From assembly GCA_018673215.1 (NCBI GenBank), contig JABHDE010000022.1, positions 1-64,000 on the forward strand: a stretch of 64,000 bases of DNA, written 5' to 3'. This stretch comes from Formosa sp. GTDB taxonomy: Bacteria > Bacteroidota > Bacteroidia > Flavobacteriales > Flavobacteriaceae. The notes beneath the pieces were generated by a model. It made no database searches. It was given only the letters and a program-made list of their open reading frames with translations, and was not told where the DNA came from. Of the stretch, positions 61,964-64,000 are shown in pieces. Positions within the stretch are counted from its first letter, which is position 1, and every line of letters starts with the position of its first letter. A program made the position numbers and the translations under genes.

Positions 61964-63253
61964 GTGAAGTTACCAAAAATCATAAGTAATAATTTAATTC
62001 TAAAGATAACTTCACTGAACACATTGGTTGTGGGTTCTCGACTGTTAATGTCCTTGGTTGTTCAGAATTTATTAGCACATTATACAGGACAAGCAGGGAT
62101 TGCCAAAGTAGGTCAGTTACGAAACATCTCTTCGATGTTGATGAGTCTCACATCTCTTGGAACTTTTAACGGGGTTGTAAAGTATGTTTCAGAACACAAG
62201 TCTGATCAAAAAAACTTACTCAAATTATTTTCAACCTTATATGTTTTTAGTTTAACAGCGAGTGTCGTCTTATTTTTTATCCTATTTTTTGGGGCTTCCT
62301 ATTTTTCAAATAAATTATTTTTATCAGATTCATATGCCGTTGTTTTTAAAGTGATAGCTGTTGCCGTCCCCTTTATTTCGATGCATCGAATTTTTACGGG
62401 TGTTATAAACGGTCTTTCAGATTATAAAAAGCATGCTAAAATTGAATTTATATCACATTTTTTGGCAGCAGTTTTATTACTTGTAAGTCTTTATTTTTAT
62501 TCCCTCAAAGGCGTGTTAGTTGCTATTGCTCTGACGCCAATTATACAGTTTGTAGTTTTAATTATCATATTTGGAAGGCTGTTAAAAGATTATATTGACT
62601 TTAAATCAGTCACCTTTAAAATCCCTTTTCTAAAGCAACTCTTAGGCTTTACAGCCATGTCTTTTGTAGCAACAGTCCTCTCAAATTACGTTGAAATTGA
62701 TTTAAGAACATTGATTACCGATAAAATAAGTGAAGCAGAAGCCGGTTCATGGACAGCAATGAGTTCAATATCTAAAATTTATATGCAATTTTTAATTGCC
62801 ATTTTTTCTCTCTATATTTTACCCAAATATGCAAGAATTTATACGTCGTTTGAGTTTAGAGTCGAAGTAAAGAAAATATATAAATCATTAGTACCTCTGG
62901 TATTAATAGGGATGATTTTGGTGTATGTCCTAAGAGATGTTTTAATCGAAGTTATTTTTACAGAAGCCTTTTTTGGCATGTCTATTTTATTTAAATGGCA
63001 ATTAGCGGGTGACTTTGTCAGATTTATTGCGAATGTATTGTCGTATCATTTTTTAGCCAAAAAACAAATCAATTATTTTATTTTTACACAACTTTTTGGA
63101 TTGACTATGTATTATGTTTTCGGAAGATATTATTTAAATTTATTTGGAACTGAGGGAGTAGTGATGGCTCTATTTGTCAGTAATTTAATTTATTTAGGAG
63201 TTGTATTCTTTGTGTTAAGAAACACCCTTTTTGGAAAAAATAGGGATTTATAA
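61964..63253 (+). CDS. Polysaccharide flippase/O-antigen translocase (Wzx-like)
   Basis: About 12 hydrophobic helices; VVGSRLLMSLVVQNLLAHYTGQAGIAKVGQLRNISSMLMSLTSLGTFNGVVKYVSEHK; apparent GTG start. Confidence 0.85.
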   Translation: MKLPKIISNNLILKITSLNTLVVGSRLLMSLVVQNLLAHYTGQAGIAKVGQLRNISSMLMSLTSLGTFNGVVKYVSEHKSDQKNLLKLFSTLYVFSLTASVVLFFILFFGASYFSNKLFLSDSYAVVFKVIAVAVPFISMHRIFTGVINGLSDYKKHAKIEFISHFLAAVLLLVSLYFYSLKGVLVAIALTPIIQFVVLIIIFGRLLKDYIDFKSVTFKIPFLKQLLGFTAMSFVATVLSNYVEIDLRTLITDKISEAEAGSWTAMSSISKIYMQFLIAIFSLYILPKYARIYTSFEFRVEVKKIYKSLVPLVLIGMILVYVLRDVLIEVIFTEAFFGMSILFKWQLAGDFVRFIANVLSYHFLAKKQINYFIFTQLFGLTMYYVFGRYYLNLFGTEGVVMALFVSNLIYLGVVFFVLRNTLFGKNRDL

Positions 63254-63262
63254 ATAGCAGAA

Positions 63263-64000
63263 ATGAACAATTTTAAAGTTACAAAAAAAATATTTTATCA
63301 GTTTTTGATTCCAGTCTTTATTGCCGCAGTTTTTGAACTCATCAATAAAGGTTTTGATGTTTCAACAGCGTATAATTTTATTGAAAATGGTTTGTTTTCT
63401 ACGCTTTTAGTAGTTCCCATCTATTTTATTATGAATCGTAAAATTCAGTTTGGTTATGTCATACTCACTTTCTTTGGATTTTGTTCTGCAATTTATTTTG
63501 AAACGGTTTACTACTACTTTTTCGAAGCCTATCTAAGTGCATCTTCAATATTTGTGGTATTAGACTCTAACAGTTCTGAAGCTGCTGAATTCCTTAATTT
63601 TTATGTCGATGATAAAGTCATAGTTTTTTCTATTTTGATGCTTATTGTGATTATTAGCTCACTCCTTAGATTTAAAACGATCTTAACTAACTTTAATAAA
63701 ACAGTTACTCAGACGAGAATTAAGATATCAATTTATATGTTGCTAGTATTAGCATTTCTAAAGTTTTCTGGATTGATCGTTTATAACCTCGCGTATTTAA
63801 TCCTAAAATCTTCTATAGAGTACAATTTAGAATCCAATAAATTAGGAGCCTATAAAACGAATAAAACTGGAGGTTTCACTAATGTCTATCGACCAAGCAG
63901 CCAAGAAGATGAGGTTTATGTTATTGTGTTGGGGGAATCGACTTCAAGATCTCACATGGGATTGTATGATTATTCAAGGTCAACGACTCCTAAGCTTAAT
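63263..64000 (+). CDS. Phosphoethanolamine transferase-like membrane sulfatase (partial, runs off the window)
   Basis: Open frame from ATG 63263 (MNNFKVTKKIFYQFLIPVFIAAVFELINKGFD) to VIVLGESTSRSHMGLYDYSRSTTPKLN, the EptA/CptA catalytic-loop signature. Not in the supplied ORF track because no stop occurs in the window. Confidence 0.85.
   Translation, partial: MNNFKVTKKIFYQFLIPVFIAAVFELINKGFDVSTAYNFIENGLFSTLLVVPIYFIMNRKIQFGYVILTFFGFCSAIYFETVYYYFFEAYLSASSIFVVLDSNSSEAAEFLNFYVDDKVIVFSILMLIVIISSLLRFKTILTNFNKTVTQTRIKISIYMLLVLAFLKFSGLIVYNLAYLILKSSIEYNLESNKLGAYKTNKTGGFTNVYRPSSQEDEVYVIVLGESTSRSHMGLYDYSRSTTPKLN

Noticed and set aside
1-64000. CRISPR array, prophage, integrative element or defence island
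   Set aside because: No direct-repeat array, integrase, transposase, phage structural gene or toxin-antitoxin pair was recognised in either strand.

Overview
The window looks like chromosomal core-genome DNA from a Flavobacteriaceae-type Bacteroidetes. Evidence: low GC, TAnnTTTG promoter boxes, a T9SS C-terminal sorting domain, Gld/Lpt-type gene neighbourhoods, and the GHMP kinase/HMG-CoA reductase and GSII/GSIII gene pairs. It is densely packed with housekeeping genes: one tRNA-Phe, coaX, an outer-membrane/LPS biogenesis run (OMP, TPR, LptC, CBS/CNNM protein, PpiD-like PPIase), mevalonate-pathway genes, peptide uptake and peptidases (S9, two POT transporters, M49, M28), comEC-lpxB-surE, a tail-specific protease, hutU, hemL, two divergent glutamine synthetases, purM-like, prfA, pyrF, ilvE, mnmD, grpE-dnaJ, an ABC-2 exporter, an NtrC-like regulator, kdsA, typA and the start of a surface-polysaccharide segment. 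I saw no prophage, IS transposase, CRISPR array or recognisable defence island, and I do not claim a novel multi-gene system. The observations most worth checking are: (a) comEC split by a frameshift; (b) an M28 peptidase with a T9SS sorting domain interrupted by one in-frame TGA; (c) two intergenic gene remnants, an STN domain and a rhodanese C-terminus; (d) two REP-like hairpin elements sharing a GCGCTAG-G-rich tail, each near decayed coding sequence; (e) an NtrC-like regulator that lacks the Fis HTH and has GAFTSA in place of GAFTGA. All product names come from reading the translations; no database search was run.
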